A stretch of 64,000 nucleotides of DNA from Pseudoalteromonas phenolica (GTDB lineage: Bacteria; Pseudomonadota; Gammaproteobacteria; Enterobacterales; Alteromonadaceae). Where the stretch lies: the NCBI RefSeq assembly GCF_005886345.1, contig NZ_PNEC01000032.1, positions 37,748-101,747 of the forward strand. Reading direction: 5' to 3'. This document shows positions 1 to 8,875 of this stretch, in pieces (the stretch's first letter is position 1; each line of letters opens with the position of its first letter). The notes beneath the pieces are model-generated. The model was not told the origin of the DNA and made no database searches. It saw nothing but the letters and a program-made list of their open reading frames with translations. The position numbers and the translations under genes are program-made.

Positions 1-2
1 CT

Positions 3-1445
3 GAGAGCCAATTATATTTTTTGCTGGCCTTTTTAGCTTACTTGCTGGTGATGATTTTGGTCAGTTGGTTGGTGTCACGAAAGCAACAAAATGCCAGTGA
101 TTATTTATTGGCTGGACGTAAAGTACCCCTTCTCCTTACCCTAGGTACCACAGTAGCCACTATGGTTGGAACTGGGTCATCAATGGGGGCAGTGGGGTTT
201 GCCTATAGCAACGGCTGGGCTGGTGCATTATATGGTTTAGGTGGTGCCGCAGGTATTTTGCTATTGGCTTGGCTGTTTGCACCAGCACGCCAGCAAGCAT
301 TTACCACCATGAGTGAAGAGTTAGCCAGCTATGTCGGCAATCATCATGTTGTTGAAAACACCCTCGCCATTATGATTTATGCGGCAAGTATTGGTTGGTT
401 GGGCGCACACCTAATCGGCGGCAGTATGTATTTATCATGGCTAACTGATTTAACTGCGTTCCAGGCTAAATTATTAATCGGTGCAGGCCTTTCGGTATTT
501 ATTATTCTGGGGGGATATTCTGCGGTTATTTGGACCGACGCCCTACAGGCAATCGTATTGTTTATAGGCTTTATGCTGATGGCTTATTTTTCAGTACAGT
601 ATGTTGGTGGGTTCGAGGCTGTAAATAGCAGTGAACTTGTGTTTGAACAAGGTATATTTTCTTTTAACAATGTTGGCCTATTACCTGCACTTTCAATGTT
701 TTTAGCTGTGCTTGTTGGTGTTTTAGCCACGCCATCATTTCGTCAGCGCATTTATGCCGCGGACAGTGTTAAAACCATTCGACGCTCATTTCTTATTTCT
801 GGCATTTTGTATTTATTTTTCGCCTTATTACCCGCCTTGATTGGCATAAGTGCTTATGTGATTAACGCTCAGCTAGATAATGCCGCGTATGCTTTTCCAT
901 ATCTCGCTTTAGAAGTTTTACCCATAATGCTTGGCGGCTTTATTCTACTCGCTGGCATTTCTGCCACACTATCGAGTGCCAGCTCAGATGCCATTGCAGG
1001 GGTGAGCGTGTTAATGAGTGACTTATTTAGCGCTTTTAGCACACAGACACAAAGTGCCAAGCAACAATTATTATGCTCCCGTGTTGCTATGCTGCTCACC
1101 ATACTCATTGCGCTATTACTTGCATTGTGGTCAGACAATATAGTGAGTTATATCACCAAGATGATTTCAATACTCATGAGTGGCTTATGTGTTATGGGAT
1201 TACTTGGTCGGTTTTGGCAAACCTATACATGGCAGGGGGCACTTGCAACGCTGTTTGGTGGGGCGTTAGCCGGTATTGTTGTGGGTGCAAATAGTCAGTG
1301 GCTAGCGTTTTTTGGTAATCCCATAATCCCCTCTGTTTTCAGCGCATTAAGTTTGGGCGTTCTTGTTAGCTTATTGACCAAAACTCACAATGATGAGTCT
1401 ATTACCGTTGCAAATGAGACCAATATAGGCGAGCAATCATCATGA
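3..1445 (+). CDS. Sodium:solute symporter (SSS family), 5' end outside window
   Basis: Polytopic inner-membrane protein with about a dozen hydrophobic helices. The early 'ASDYLLAGRKVPLLLTLG' and 'TMVGTGSSMGAVGFAY' segments are typical of the sodium/solute symporter family (SSS, relatives of PutP and SGLT), which couple sodium entry to uptake of sugars, amino acids or organic acids. The frame stays open to the first bases of the window, so the TTG at 21 is probably not the start and a few N-terminal residues are missing. The stop overlaps the next start (ATGA, 1442-1445), indicating translational coupling with a sugar-acid kinase and an operon. Substrate is inferred only from context: an aminosugar, a sugar acid or an oxidised chitin monomer. 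Confidence 0.85.
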   Translation, partial: ESQLYFLLAFLAYLLVMILVSWLVSRKQQNASDYLLAGRKVPLLLTLGTTVATMVGTGSSMGAVGFAYSNGWAGALYGLGGAAGILLLAWLFAPARQQAFTTMSEELASYVGNHHVVENTLAIMIYAASIGWLGAHLIGGSMYLSWLTDLTAFQAKLLIGAGLSVFIILGGYSAVIWTDALQAIVLFIGFMLMAYFSVQYVGGFEAVNSSELVFEQGIFSFNNVGLLPALSMFLAVLVGVLATPSFRQRIYAADSVKTIRRSFLISGILYLFFALLPALIGISAYVINAQLDNAAYAFPYLALEVLPIMLGGFILLAGISATLSSASSDAIAGVSVLMSDLFSAFSTQTQSAKQQLLCSRVAMLLTILIALLLALWSDNIVSYITKMISILMSGLCVMGLLGRFWQTYTWQGALATLFGGALAGIVVGANSQWLAFFGNPIIPSVFSALSLGVLVSLLTKTHNDESITVANETNIGEQSS

Positions 1446-2407
1446 CAAGCTTAGTTTTTAACACTATAAAAAGCATGGTGTTTTTTGGCGAATGTATGGT
1501 CGAATACCGTGCTGATAACGATATCAGTTTTGCGGGCGATACATTTAATACTGCTTGGTATTTTTCTCAGTTTAATAAAGGTAAAACACGACAGTCTGTT
1601 CAATATGCCAGTGCAATCGGTGATGATGAAGCCAGTTCGAATTTAGCCTTGCTCCTTCAACAAGAAAGGTTAGAAAGCCCATATTTAATCACAGAACAAA
1701 AGAAACAGTTGGGTCAATACTGGGTTAAATTAGCTGAAAATGGCGAACGCAACTTCGAGTTTGACCGACTCAATAGTCCGGTGAGGCAATATTTTAATCA
1801 AGACAGTGGATTACTAGCTGCGCTCAAACATAAGCAGTTCGACGCCATTTATCTATCTGGAATATCACTTGCTGTTTTATGCCCAGAGCAAAGAGCACAA
1901 TTCATCGCAGCGCTGAGACAATTCAAGCAACGCGGTGGAGTGATTTTTTTTGACAATAATTATCGCGCAGCATTATGGCAGACTGGAATACCAAAAAAGT
2001 GGTTTCAACAACTGATGGCATTGGCAAATGTCGCATTTTTAACGGATGAAGATGAATATGCGGTCTACGGCACTCAGTGTGTAAACAGCATCATTGCGCA
2101 CCACTTTAGCCAAGAGCCAGCCCCAGATATGCTAGTTATTCGATGTGGCAGTGCACCTTGTGTTATTGCACTTACCTCCGACGACGTACTTGAAGTTTCT
2201 CCTAAAAAAATTGCCGCAGAATACATAATCGATACCACAGCAGCAGGCGATGCTTTTGCTGCTGGTTTTTTAGTAAAAGCGATGCAAGGCGAGACGTTTG
2301 AAAATGCTGCCAAGTTTGCGCATAGGCTGGCTGGTCAAGTGATCCAACATCATGGTGCGCTCATGCCTAAAGATAAACTCACAAAATATTTCTCTGAGGA
2401 GTTGTAG
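1442..2407 (+). CDS. kdgK: 2-keto-3-deoxygluconate kinase (PfkB family)
   Basis: Cytoplasmic ribokinase/PfkB-family kinase of 321 residues, the usual length. The C-terminal signature DTTAAGDAF (from D264, catalytic base about D270) matches the DTTAAGD form of E. coli KdgK rather than the commoner DTTGAGD. KdgK phosphorylates 2-keto-3-deoxygluconate to KDPG for cleavage to pyruvate and glyceraldehyde-3-phosphate. The start overlaps the symporter stop by 4 bases, and the stop directly abuts the hexosaminidase start. A KDG kinase next to a hexosaminidase is not the classical GlcNAc-6-P route and suggests a sugar-acid intermediate. The PfkB assignment is firm; the exact substrate is inferred. Confidence 0.8.
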   Translation: MTSLVFNTIKSMVFFGECMVEYRADNDISFAGDTFNTAWYFSQFNKGKTRQSVQYASAIGDDEASSNLALLLQQERLESPYLITEQKKQLGQYWVKLAENGERNFEFDRLNSPVRQYFNQDSGLLAALKHKQFDAIYLSGISLAVLCPEQRAQFIAALRQFKQRGGVIFFDNNYRAALWQTGIPKKWFQQLMALANVAFLTDEDEYAVYGTQCVNSIIAHHFSQEPAPDMLVIRCGSAPCVIALTSDDVLEVSPKKIAAEYIIDTTAAGDAFAAGFLVKAMQGETFENAAKFAHRLAGQVIQHHGALMPKDKLTKYFSEEL

Positions 2408-4846
2408 ATGCGTAGTAAGTATACTGTTTTTATTTTTCTTAGCATATTGTTTCTCAATTGCTTTTTACCTTCGGCTCAAGCGTCAATAAAGTTAAATAAC
2501 GACAGTCAAGATAATGCTGCGTTAATGCCCATGCCAAAGCTAGTTAATATAAAAGCAACTACGCTCAAACTTGACTCGTCCCTCAGAGTTTATATTGAAG
2601 GTATGAGCGAGCAGCGAAAGCGTTTTCAATTGCAGCGCTTAAAGTCACATATTAATCGCACTAGTAATTCAACTTTCACCGTTTTAGAAGGTGAAAAACA
2701 AAACGCTGACCTGATTGTTGATATTCAACAACAAGAGCAAGCGCTCAGCGTCCCTCAATATGGTGAAGACGAAAGCTATGCGTTAATGATTAATCAGCAT
2801 GGTATTAGCATAAAGGCGCAAAGTGTGTTTGGTGCTCAACATGCACTGACGACATTAGTACAATTGGTGCATTCAAAACAAAAAAAAATGCCAGCAAAGA
2901 GCGAAGTATTTTTTCCTCATGTAGATATTCAAGATACGCCACGCTTTGCATGGAGAGGACTGTTGATCGACAGTGTGCGTCATTTTCTTCCAATAAGTAC
3001 CATTAAGCGTCAATTAGAAGGGATGGCTGCTGCCAAACTTAACGTATTTCACTGGCATTTAACTGACGATCAGGGCTGGCGAATCGAAAGCAAAGTGTAT
3101 CCGCTTTTGACCGCTAAAGCATCAGATGGTGACTTTTACAGTCAAGCAGAGATCAAAGAAGTCGTTGAGTATGCGAGCTTATTAGGTATTCGTGTCTTGC
3201 CTGAGATTGGTATGCCTGGACATGCAAGCGCCATTGCGGTGGCTTATCCTCAGTTGATGACCAAAACCAAAGCGTATGAAATGGAGCGTCATTGGGGGGT
3301 ATTCAAGCCTTTACTCGATATTGCTAATCCAGAAGTATACGAGTTTATTGATACACTGATTGGTGAGATGGTGACATTATTCCCCGAGCCATATTTTCAT
3401 ATCGGAGGTGATGAAGTCGATGCAGAGCATTGGCTGGAAGATGAGCAGATTCAGTCTCTAAAGCGTCGTAAAGAATTACAAAATGGTGCCGATTTACAAA
3501 ATTACTTTAACAGTAAAATCCAGCCAATTATTGCTAAACATAATCGCAAAATGGCAGGGTGGGATGAAATTTTTCACCCCCAATTGCCAAAGCGAATTTT
3601 GGTGCAATCATGGCGTGGTCATGACTCATTAAATGCGGTGGCAAAATCAGGTTACCAAGGTGTTTTATCGACGGGTTTCTATATCGATCAGCCCCAATAT
3701 ACCGATTATCATTACCGCAACGATCCGCATTTTATCCCGCCAATTGTGGATTTAGCGCAGCCTAAAAATCATGCAAAACAATTTGTGATTGAGCGTTTGA
3801 AGGGGAATCCTGTGCAGGGCGAACTATTGATCCTTGGCGAGCAAATACTGATTAAGTTAAACAACAACCACCATCAACTAGCAAAACGAGAGACTGCATC
3901 TGCTCTGGAGCAACATCTTGTTGCCCAATTTGATAGCTGGATGGGACCATTGAGTTTTGAGTTTAATCTAGAAAAAAATAGCGGTTTCGTTTTAATCGGT
4001 AATAGTCGATACCCCTTTACTATGAGGGAATTGAAAACGCCCAAACAGATAACTATAGCCCCCGCGCTTTTGCCAAATCAGCAAGCCTTGATCTTAGGAG
4101 GTGAGGCCACTATGTGGAGTGAAATGATCACCAAAGACAACATAGATGTGCGGATATGGCCGAGACTATTCGCTATTGCTGAACGTCTTTGGTCACCAGC
4201 TAAAATGAATCAAGCGAGCAATATGTATGTACGATTAGATGCAATCAGTGAGTACGCGAAAAAAGTTGTTGGGCTTCAACACGTCATTCAGCAACAAGCT
4301 GGTTGGGCGGGATTAATTTCTAAAAACCTTTCACAGCAACAGCAGCATGAAACTTTGGCATTTTTGAACACAATGGCTCTATTGCTTGAACCAAGTCATT
4401 ACTACACTCGCCATCACATTAAGCACCTGAACGATGAGTACCATCAGCGAGCACCTTTAGATTTGTTTGTGGATTTTTTAGCAGTAGAGAGTAAAGAGTT
4501 ACGCTTCTTAAAAGCGCAAGTGAAGGCATATATTGCTGGCAATGCATACGCGATGACACACATTGAACAGCGACTTGGACAATGGCTGCGAGCTTTAAAT
4601 GCTGAGCAAGGTTTGTTGGCAAAGAGCGAAAAGTTAAAGCCTTTACAAACAACCTATGAAAATCTCAAACGCTTTGCCGATTATACGCAACGCACCATTG
4701 AGGTTTGTGAGGGCAAGCAACAGACAGCAAAACTGGACGAGCGCTTACTCGAATTACAAGCGTTAACAGATGAATTAGTTATCGCCGGCATTTACCCCGT
4801 CCGTCAGTTATTTTTACACTGTGCTGCAGTACAACAACAAAGTTAA
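2408..4846 (+). CDS. Exported beta-N-acetylhexosaminidase, glycoside hydrolase family 20
   Basis: 812 residues. A signal peptide (about 1-26, ending AQA) is followed by a GH20 N-terminal alpha/beta domain (about 35-165) and the TIM-barrel catalytic domain (from about 'RFAWRGLLIDSVRHF' to residue 620). The catalytic pair is D335-E336 in HIGGDEVDAEHW, the Asp-Glu of substrate-assisted GH20 enzymes, and 'WHLTDDQGWR' is also typical. A helical C-terminal region follows. It removes terminal GlcNAc/GalNAc from chitooligosaccharides or glycans in the periplasm or outside the cell. The ATG lies immediately after the kinase stop, with GAGGAG just upstream (2395-2401), so start and coupling are well supported. 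Confidence 0.93.
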   Translation: MRSKYTVFIFLSILFLNCFLPSAQASIKLNNDSQDNAALMPMPKLVNIKATTLKLDSSLRVYIEGMSEQRKRFQLQRLKSHINRTSNSTFTVLEGEKQNADLIVDIQQQEQALSVPQYGEDESYALMINQHGISIKAQSVFGAQHALTTLVQLVHSKQKKMPAKSEVFFPHVDIQDTPRFAWRGLLIDSVRHFLPISTIKRQLEGMAAAKLNVFHWHLTDDQGWRIESKVYPLLTAKASDGDFYSQAEIKEVVEYASLLGIRVLPEIGMPGHASAIAVAYPQLMTKTKAYEMERHWGVFKPLLDIANPEVYEFIDTLIGEMVTLFPEPYFHIGGDEVDAEHWLEDEQIQSLKRRKELQNGADLQNYFNSKIQPIIAKHNRKMAGWDEIFHPQLPKRILVQSWRGHDSLNAVAKSGYQGVLSTGFYIDQPQYTDYHYRNDPHFIPPIVDLAQPKNHAKQFVIERLKGNPVQGELLILGEQILIKLNNNHHQLAKRETASALEQHLVAQFDSWMGPLSFEFNLEKNSGFVLIGNSRYPFTMRELKTPKQITIAPALLPNQQALILGGEATMWSEMITKDNIDVRIWPRLFAIAERLWSPAKMNQASNMYVRLDAISEYAKKVVGLQHVIQQQAGWAGLISKNLSQQQQHETLAFLNTMALLLEPSHYYTRHHIKHLNDEYHQRAPLDLFVDFLAVESKELRFLKAQVKAYIAGNAYAMTHIEQRLGQWLRALNAEQGLLAKSEKLKPLQTTYENLKRFADYTQRTIEVCEGKQQTAKLDERLLELQALTDELVIAGIYPVRQLFLHCAAVQQQS

Positions 4847-4865
4847 ATCAAGCTTAAGGAAAACC

Positions 4866-5777
4866 ATGAAAGTCATTTATTTCTCTAGTTTATTGTTCTG
4901 TACAGCTTTTAGTGCTGCTGCAAATGAAGTTTCAGCAACAAAATATGACACGCAAGACTTTGTACTTGGTGGTGTTTTTACTCAAGGTATAGAAGGCCCT
5001 GCTGTAGATGAAAGCGGGGTGTTGTATGCGGTTAATTATCAAAAACAAGGTACGGTAGGGCGAGTGAGTGAACAAAATCAGGTCGATACTTTGCTTACAC
5101 TCGCAAACGGTTCAATAGGTAATGGCATTCGATTTGATAGCGCGGGTAACATGTTTATTGTAGATTATGTGAATCATAATATTTTAACCGTGTCATCAGA
5201 TGCTCTGAAACAAGGCAAAGACGTATCGAGTTTGGTCCGCGTATTTGCTCATGACAGTCGAATGAATCAACCAAATGACATTGCCATCACAGATAAAGGT
5301 ATTTTATTTGCAAGCGATCCAAACTGGGCGAATAGCACAGGTAATTTATGGCGGATCACCCAAGATGGTAAAGTCACCCTACTAGAAGAGAATATGGGCA
5401 CGACTAATGGTATTGAAGTTAGCCCCGATAATAAAACTCTCTATGTGAACGAAAGCGTGCAGCGTAAGGTATGGCGCTATGACTTAGACGAAGAGGGGAA
5501 TATTTCTAATAAGCAATTGCTGATTAGTTTCACTGACTTTGGTTTAGATGGAATGCGCAGCGATAAGCAGGGCAATCTTTACATAGCACGTTACGGAGCA
5601 GGGCTGGTAGCGGTTGTTTCACCGACAGGTTTATTGCTCGAGACCATCATTTTAAAAGGTCGGCATCCAACCAATGTCGCATTTGGTGGCAAAGATGGTC
5701 GTACTTTGTATATAACTATGCAAAAGCGTGGTGCGATAGAAATGACTCGTGTAAACGGAGTTGGTCGCTTATTTTAG
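4866..5777 (+). CDS. Exported SMP-30/gluconolactonase-like beta-propeller protein
   Basis: 303 residues from the ATG at 4866, preceded by AAGGA. The longer frame from 4821 would overlap the previous gene and bury the signal peptide, so 4866 is preferred. Signal peptide about 1-20 (MKVIYFSSLLFCTAFSAAAN). The mature part is an SMP-30/gluconolactonase propeller: metal-ligand positions of that family appear as Glu in 'IEGPAVD', Asn in 'NQPNDIA' and Asp in 'LDGMRSD'. Family members open sugar lactones or related esters with a divalent metal. It sits 19 bases after the hexosaminidase stop, so it is probably the last gene of the sugar operon. A role on aldonolactones is inferred. Confidence 0.8.
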   Translation: MKVIYFSSLLFCTAFSAAANEVSATKYDTQDFVLGGVFTQGIEGPAVDESGVLYAVNYQKQGTVGRVSEQNQVDTLLTLANGSIGNGIRFDSAGNMFIVDYVNHNILTVSSDALKQGKDVSSLVRVFAHDSRMNQPNDIAITDKGILFASDPNWANSTGNLWRITQDGKVTLLEENMGTTNGIEVSPDNKTLYVNESVQRKVWRYDLDEEGNISNKQLLISFTDFGLDGMRSDKQGNLYIARYGAGLVAVVSPTGLLLETIILKGRHPTNVAFGGKDGRTLYITMQKRGAIEMTRVNGVGRLF

Positions 5778-5972
5778 ATGGTAGAAAAGGTTTTTTAAGA
5801 GTTCATTGCACACCTGTAAATCTCATTGATACTTTACATTGCGCAAAAAATAGCGCAAGTTGGTATCAGTTTGCTTTTCGTTATATAAATAATAAAAGCT
5901 TATTTTTAATAAAAATACCAATTCTTAAAATAGTTACTTAATTAAGATGATTGGTATAAAAAGGAGCTTACA

Positions 5973-6275
5973 ATGCAGTTATTTCTTCGCATTTTAGCAC
6001 TAGCTGGCCTTGTACTGGCTATCACTTTAGGCATTATTTCAGGCACTTGGAAGTATGCGATAGCTACTGCGGCATTAAGCACATTGCTGTTTATTGTGAC
6101 TTTGAAAAAGCCTGAAAACCCTAGTCGTAAAGTCACTAAAATGGGCAAAGGCACTGATAATACCAATGCCACAAGCATAGCTGGTGCAAGCATAACAGCT
6201 CACAACCTTTCAAATGACTCGTCTTGTTCATCTAGTAGTTTTGATAGCGGAGGTGGCGCAGACGGTGGCTGTTAA
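5973..6275 (+). CDS. Small membrane protein with Ser/Gly/Cys-rich tail, unknown function
   Basis: 100 residues with a strong Shine-Dalgarno (AAAGGAG) 9 bases upstream of the ATG. One or two hydrophobic helices occupy residues about 5-45, followed by a basic stretch and a low-complexity C-terminus, CSSSSFDSGGGADGGC, that puts a cysteine at the very end. Not recognised as a named family. The short Ser/Gly/Cys tail recalls other small bacterial membrane proteins ending in Gly-Cys runs, but no function can be assigned. The isochorismatase-like gene follows after 22 bases and may be co-transcribed. Confidence 0.65.
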   Translation: MQLFLRILALAGLVLAITLGIISGTWKYAIATAALSTLLFIVTLKKPENPSRKVTKMGKGTDNTNATSIAGASITAHNLSNDSSCSSSSFDSGGGADGGC

Positions 6276-6297
6276 ACTTCATAACAAGGTGCGTTAA

Positions 6298-6837
6298 ATG
6301 CTAAATAGACATAACACGGGTTTAGTAATTGTTGACATGCAGGGTAAATTGGCAACTCTAGTGCATGATAGTGAGGTCATGATTGCGCAAACAGTAAAGT
6401 TAGTAAAAGCGGCAAAATTACTTGACTTACCTATCGTGTTTTTAGAACAGCTTCCGGAGAAGCTCGGGGCAACCATCCCAGAACTGCAAGCGCATTTGGG
6501 TGATATTCCTGCCATAGTAAAAAGTACATTTGATGGCTGTGGCAGCGAAGAGTTTTTACAAGCTATAGATGCTGCCAGTGTCGATAATTGGCTGGTATGT
6601 GGTATCGAAGCCCATATTTGCGTATATCAAACGGCGGTGAGCTTAAAACAAAGAGAGTTTGGTGTTGAGCTAGTACAAGATTGTATCTCTTCTAGAACAC
6701 GTGAAAACAAGGAGCTTGCTTTAAGTAAGTTAAACCAATTAGGAATAGGTTTAACTAGTTTTGAAATGTGTTTATATGAGCTTATAAAAGATGCAAATGA
6801 CCCCATATTTAAACAAGTGCTACCGCTGGTGAAATGA
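6298..6837 (+). CDS. Isochorismatase-family cysteine hydrolase (YcaC-like)
   Basis: 179 residues, one complete isochorismatase-fold domain. The triad is visible as D13 (VIVDMQG), K75 (IVKSTFDGCG) and C108 (GIEAHICVYQTA), with the cis-peptide motif before the cysteine. Cytoplasmic, no signal. Family members hydrolyse amides or vinyl ethers; this subgroup (YcaC-like) has no agreed substrate. AAGG lies upstream of the ATG. The stop is back-to-back with the stop of the opposite-strand DCC gene, inside one inverted repeat. Confidence 0.85.
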   Translation: MLNRHNTGLVIVDMQGKLATLVHDSEVMIAQTVKLVKAAKLLDLPIVFLEQLPEKLGATIPELQAHLGDIPAIVKSTFDGCGSEEFLQAIDAASVDNWLVCGIEAHICVYQTAVSLKQREFGVELVQDCISSRTRENKELALSKLNQLGIGLTSFEMCLYELIKDANDPIFKQVLPLVK

Positions 6838-6854
6838 TCAAAAACGATCATTTC
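6831..6854. terminator. Inverted repeat spanning two convergent stop codons
   Basis: Perfect 9-bp inverted repeat, GAAATGATC / GATCATTTC, with loop AAAAAC. It contains the TGA of the isochorismatase-like gene (6835-6837) and the TGA of the opposite-strand DCC gene (6838-6840). There is no long T-run on either side, so termination may be weak; it could equally protect both 3' ends. Confidence 0.5.
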
Positions 6855-7245
6855 CCGTGCTATTTAAGTTATTGATTTTTGTTTTTCTCAGCATCTTCAA
6901 AAGTAGGTTTCTAAAGCTGCGTAGCAGTGGGTATAAGACGGCTGACACCCGCTTAGATTTAAACAGCCAGTAATTCATTCTGTTAAAAACACCAGAACGA
7001 GAACTTATTAGCGCGAGAGTGTGAATGGCATCCGCACCGTAATAAATTACGCCGCCCATCTTTAATACCATACCTTGATCGATATCGAGCCCAAGTTGAG
7101 TAATTTCTTCTAATACTTCGCTATTTTCTCTGGCATTGATAATTTTGAGCTCACCAATACTTTCTCGAATACGAACGACTTGGCAGTAGTTATCACAGGC
7201 AGGACAGTCTTTATCGTAAACCAGTAAAATTTCTTCTTTTCTCAT
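6838..7245 (-). CDS. DCC-family thiol-disulfide oxidoreductase-like protein (DUF393)
   Basis: 135 residues. The N-terminal YDKDCPACDNYC carries the DxxCPxC motif (C14, C17) that names the DCC family, a thioredoxin-like group predicted to do thiol-disulfide chemistry. No signal peptide. The start overlaps the stop of the upstream four-TM gene (7242-7245), so the two are translationally coupled; a partnership between a membrane protein and a DCC protein is common for this family. Substrate unknown. Confidence 0.8.
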   Translation of the reverse strand: MRKEEILLVYDKDCPACDNYCQVVRIRESIGELKIINARENSEVLEEITQLGLDIDQGMVLKMGGVIYYGADAIHTLALISSRSGVFNRMNYWLFKSKRVSAVLYPLLRSFRNLLLKMLRKTKINNLNSTGNDRF

Positions 7246-7661
7246 AAATTAGCCCACTGTTGCTTTAAGCCGATAAAATGCATTACCCCAAAGGATAAGC
7301 AAATGACCGAACTCCAAATCCAAAACTCGCTTGAACGACCCATAGGGTTGTTAATAAAGAAAAATCCAGCCACACCGCGGGCCATGTAAATTAAAGAGAT
7401 CAAGATTAAAGCGGTTTTTAAAAGCGGCAACTTTATAATAAGACCAGCTGCAGAAAAGGCATAGGCAGACCAAATACAAAGCATGAGCACGATGCCACTG
7501 GTAATAAGAGCGGGTTTATTACTGCCTTGCTCTGCAAGTTGTGCCATTTGTTCACCAGCACCAAAAAAGCGATACCAAGGCGCGCCAAAATAAATGCAAC
7601 CCAGATGCGTAAGTGCGGCGAGGGCACTTAAAGAACCGGCTACTATGAGAAAAATATTCAC
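7242..7661 (-). CDS. Four-helix inner-membrane protein, unknown function
   Basis: 139 residues with about four hydrophobic helices (about 3-22, 50-72, 77-100, 112-132). The first helix has 'LTHLGCIYFGAPWYRFFGAGE', with conserved-looking His, Tyr and Gly residues on one side. No named family recognised with certainty. It is coupled to the downstream DCC-family gene by a 4-base overlap, suggesting that the two act together, perhaps in membrane redox chemistry (inference from the partner only). Confidence 0.65.
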   Translation of the reverse strand: MNIFLIVAGSLSALAALTHLGCIYFGAPWYRFFGAGEQMAQLAEQGSNKPALITSGIVLMLCIWSAYAFSAAGLIIKLPLLKTALILISLIYMARGVAGFFFINNPMGRSSEFWIWSSVICLSFGVMHFIGLKQQWANL

Positions 7662-7759
7662 TCTGAGTCCTTTAAATAATTTTCTTTAAACTTAATGGCT
7701 ACTTTAACGTGTAACTATTTTGAATACATAAATTGATTTGTAAACAAACATTTCTCACA

Positions 7760-8740
7760 TCATAGACTGTTAATATTTTGGTTCCTCGCTAACTCAACAG
7801 TTTCACGTATCTTTTTGATGACCAGGTCGGGGGCATCTTCTGGAATATTATGAGTCGCACCTGTTGCTATGATGTGCTCAGAATTGTTAGAAAGCGCAGC
7901 GATGCTTTTTTGCATGCCTTGCCATTTATCGGTAATACTAAAGAATCTCGGGTTATTTGCATAAGCTTGTTTGTCATGACTGATTACCAGCATTTTTAAA
8001 TTGCCAAAGTCATAGCCGAACGTTTCTAAAGGCGTATAAAAGCCTTTTTCATGTCGATAGCTTGAAAGGACATGTGCGTATCTGAAGCTGCCGTAATATT
8101 GGTCAAGTCGTTTTTGCATTGGTGCGTCATAATGTTTGAAAATATTCTTTATATCAGACAACCCTAATGCAGCATTGAGATACTGTAAGTTTTTAACCGA
8201 ATCAGGAATTGGGTCAAATTCTCCTCGCATAATCTCATGCTGATATTCATGGGCAGAGTCTAAAAAAATGAGTGAAGCCAAGTTAATCTCGTTCTTTGCT
8301 GCTGTTCTTCTAGAAATAATGCCACCATATGAGTGTGCGACTAAAACAACAGGCTCGTTGCCAGCTATATGCTTTATCAGTGCAGTTTGCAGTGCTGATT
8401 TTTCATTTGTTGTAAAAGTAACTGGCACATTATCACTACCACCATGACCAAGCCTGTCGTAATAGCAGCTGGTAAAGTCATTAGGTAATGCTTTGGTGAT
8501 GGTACTCCAGCTTTGTTCTGAGTCAGCTGCAAATCCAGTTTCGAAGAAAACAAAAGGCGCGTTATCACCTTTGCATAAATAGCGAACTTGTTTGTTTTGA
8601 TAAGAGAAGTATTGCCCAGGTAGCTTAATTGTTTGGTGCTGAATAAATGCAACAAGGCGAAGCAAGATATAGATACATAATATGATTGAAAAAGTAAAAA
8701 AAGCCTTATTTGATTTTATACGGTGCGCAAATTTTGGCAT
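7760..8740 (-). CDS. Membrane-anchored alpha/beta hydrolase
   Basis: 326 residues. An N-terminal hydrophobic helix (about 13-33) acts as anchor or uncleaved signal, followed by an alpha/beta-hydrolase fold. The nucleophile elbow is VLVAHSYGG (Ser in HSYGG), the oxyanion/HG-like region is 'FFETGFAADS', and the likely catalytic His is in 'GATHNIPEDAPD'. It probably hydrolyses an ester outside the cytoplasm; substrate unknown. Monocistronic: 98 bases separate it from the next minus-strand gene. The ATG at 8740 has a usable upstream AGAA-rich region but no strong Shine-Dalgarno. Confidence 0.8.
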   Translation of the reverse strand: MPKFAHRIKSNKAFFTFSIILCIYILLRLVAFIQHQTIKLPGQYFSYQNKQVRYLCKGDNAPFVFFETGFAADSEQSWSTITKALPNDFTSCYYDRLGHGGSDNVPVTFTTNEKSALQTALIKHIAGNEPVVLVAHSYGGIISRRTAAKNEINLASLIFLDSAHEYQHEIMRGEFDPIPDSVKNLQYLNAALGLSDIKNIFKHYDAPMQKRLDQYYGSFRYAHVLSSYRHEKGFYTPLETFGYDFGNLKMLVISHDKQAYANNPRFFSITDKWQGMQKSIAALSNNSEHIIATGATHNIPEDAPDLVIKKIRETVELARNQNINSL

Positions 8741-8822
8741 ATGAATTCTTCCCAGAAATTATCATTATTTTTGTATAACGATTCACAGCTTGAAAAGGGG
8801 TGAAAATAAATTTGAGAAATTA

Positions 8823-8861
8823 ATTGTATTTTGACACTTCATCAAAGTGTCAAAATACAAT
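8823..8861 (-). terminator. Perfect 17-bp hairpin after the HD-GYP gene
   Basis: ATTGTATTTTGACACTT (8823-8839) pairs perfectly with 8845-8861 around a 5-base loop, starting 14 bases after the stop of the HD-GYP gene. Read on the minus strand it lacks a clean T-run, so it is either a non-canonical terminator or an mRNA 3'-end stabiliser. Confidence 0.55.
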
Positions 8862-8875
8862 AATACTCGGCCAGA

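Noticed and set aside
4821..4865. Upstream start of the SMP-30-like gene
   Set aside because: It overlaps the hexosaminidase stop and would hide the signal peptide; ATG 4866 with AAGGA is better.
5839..5858. TTGCGC/GCGCAA hairpin as terminator
   Set aside because: Stem of only 6 bp and no T-run after it; it could be chance.
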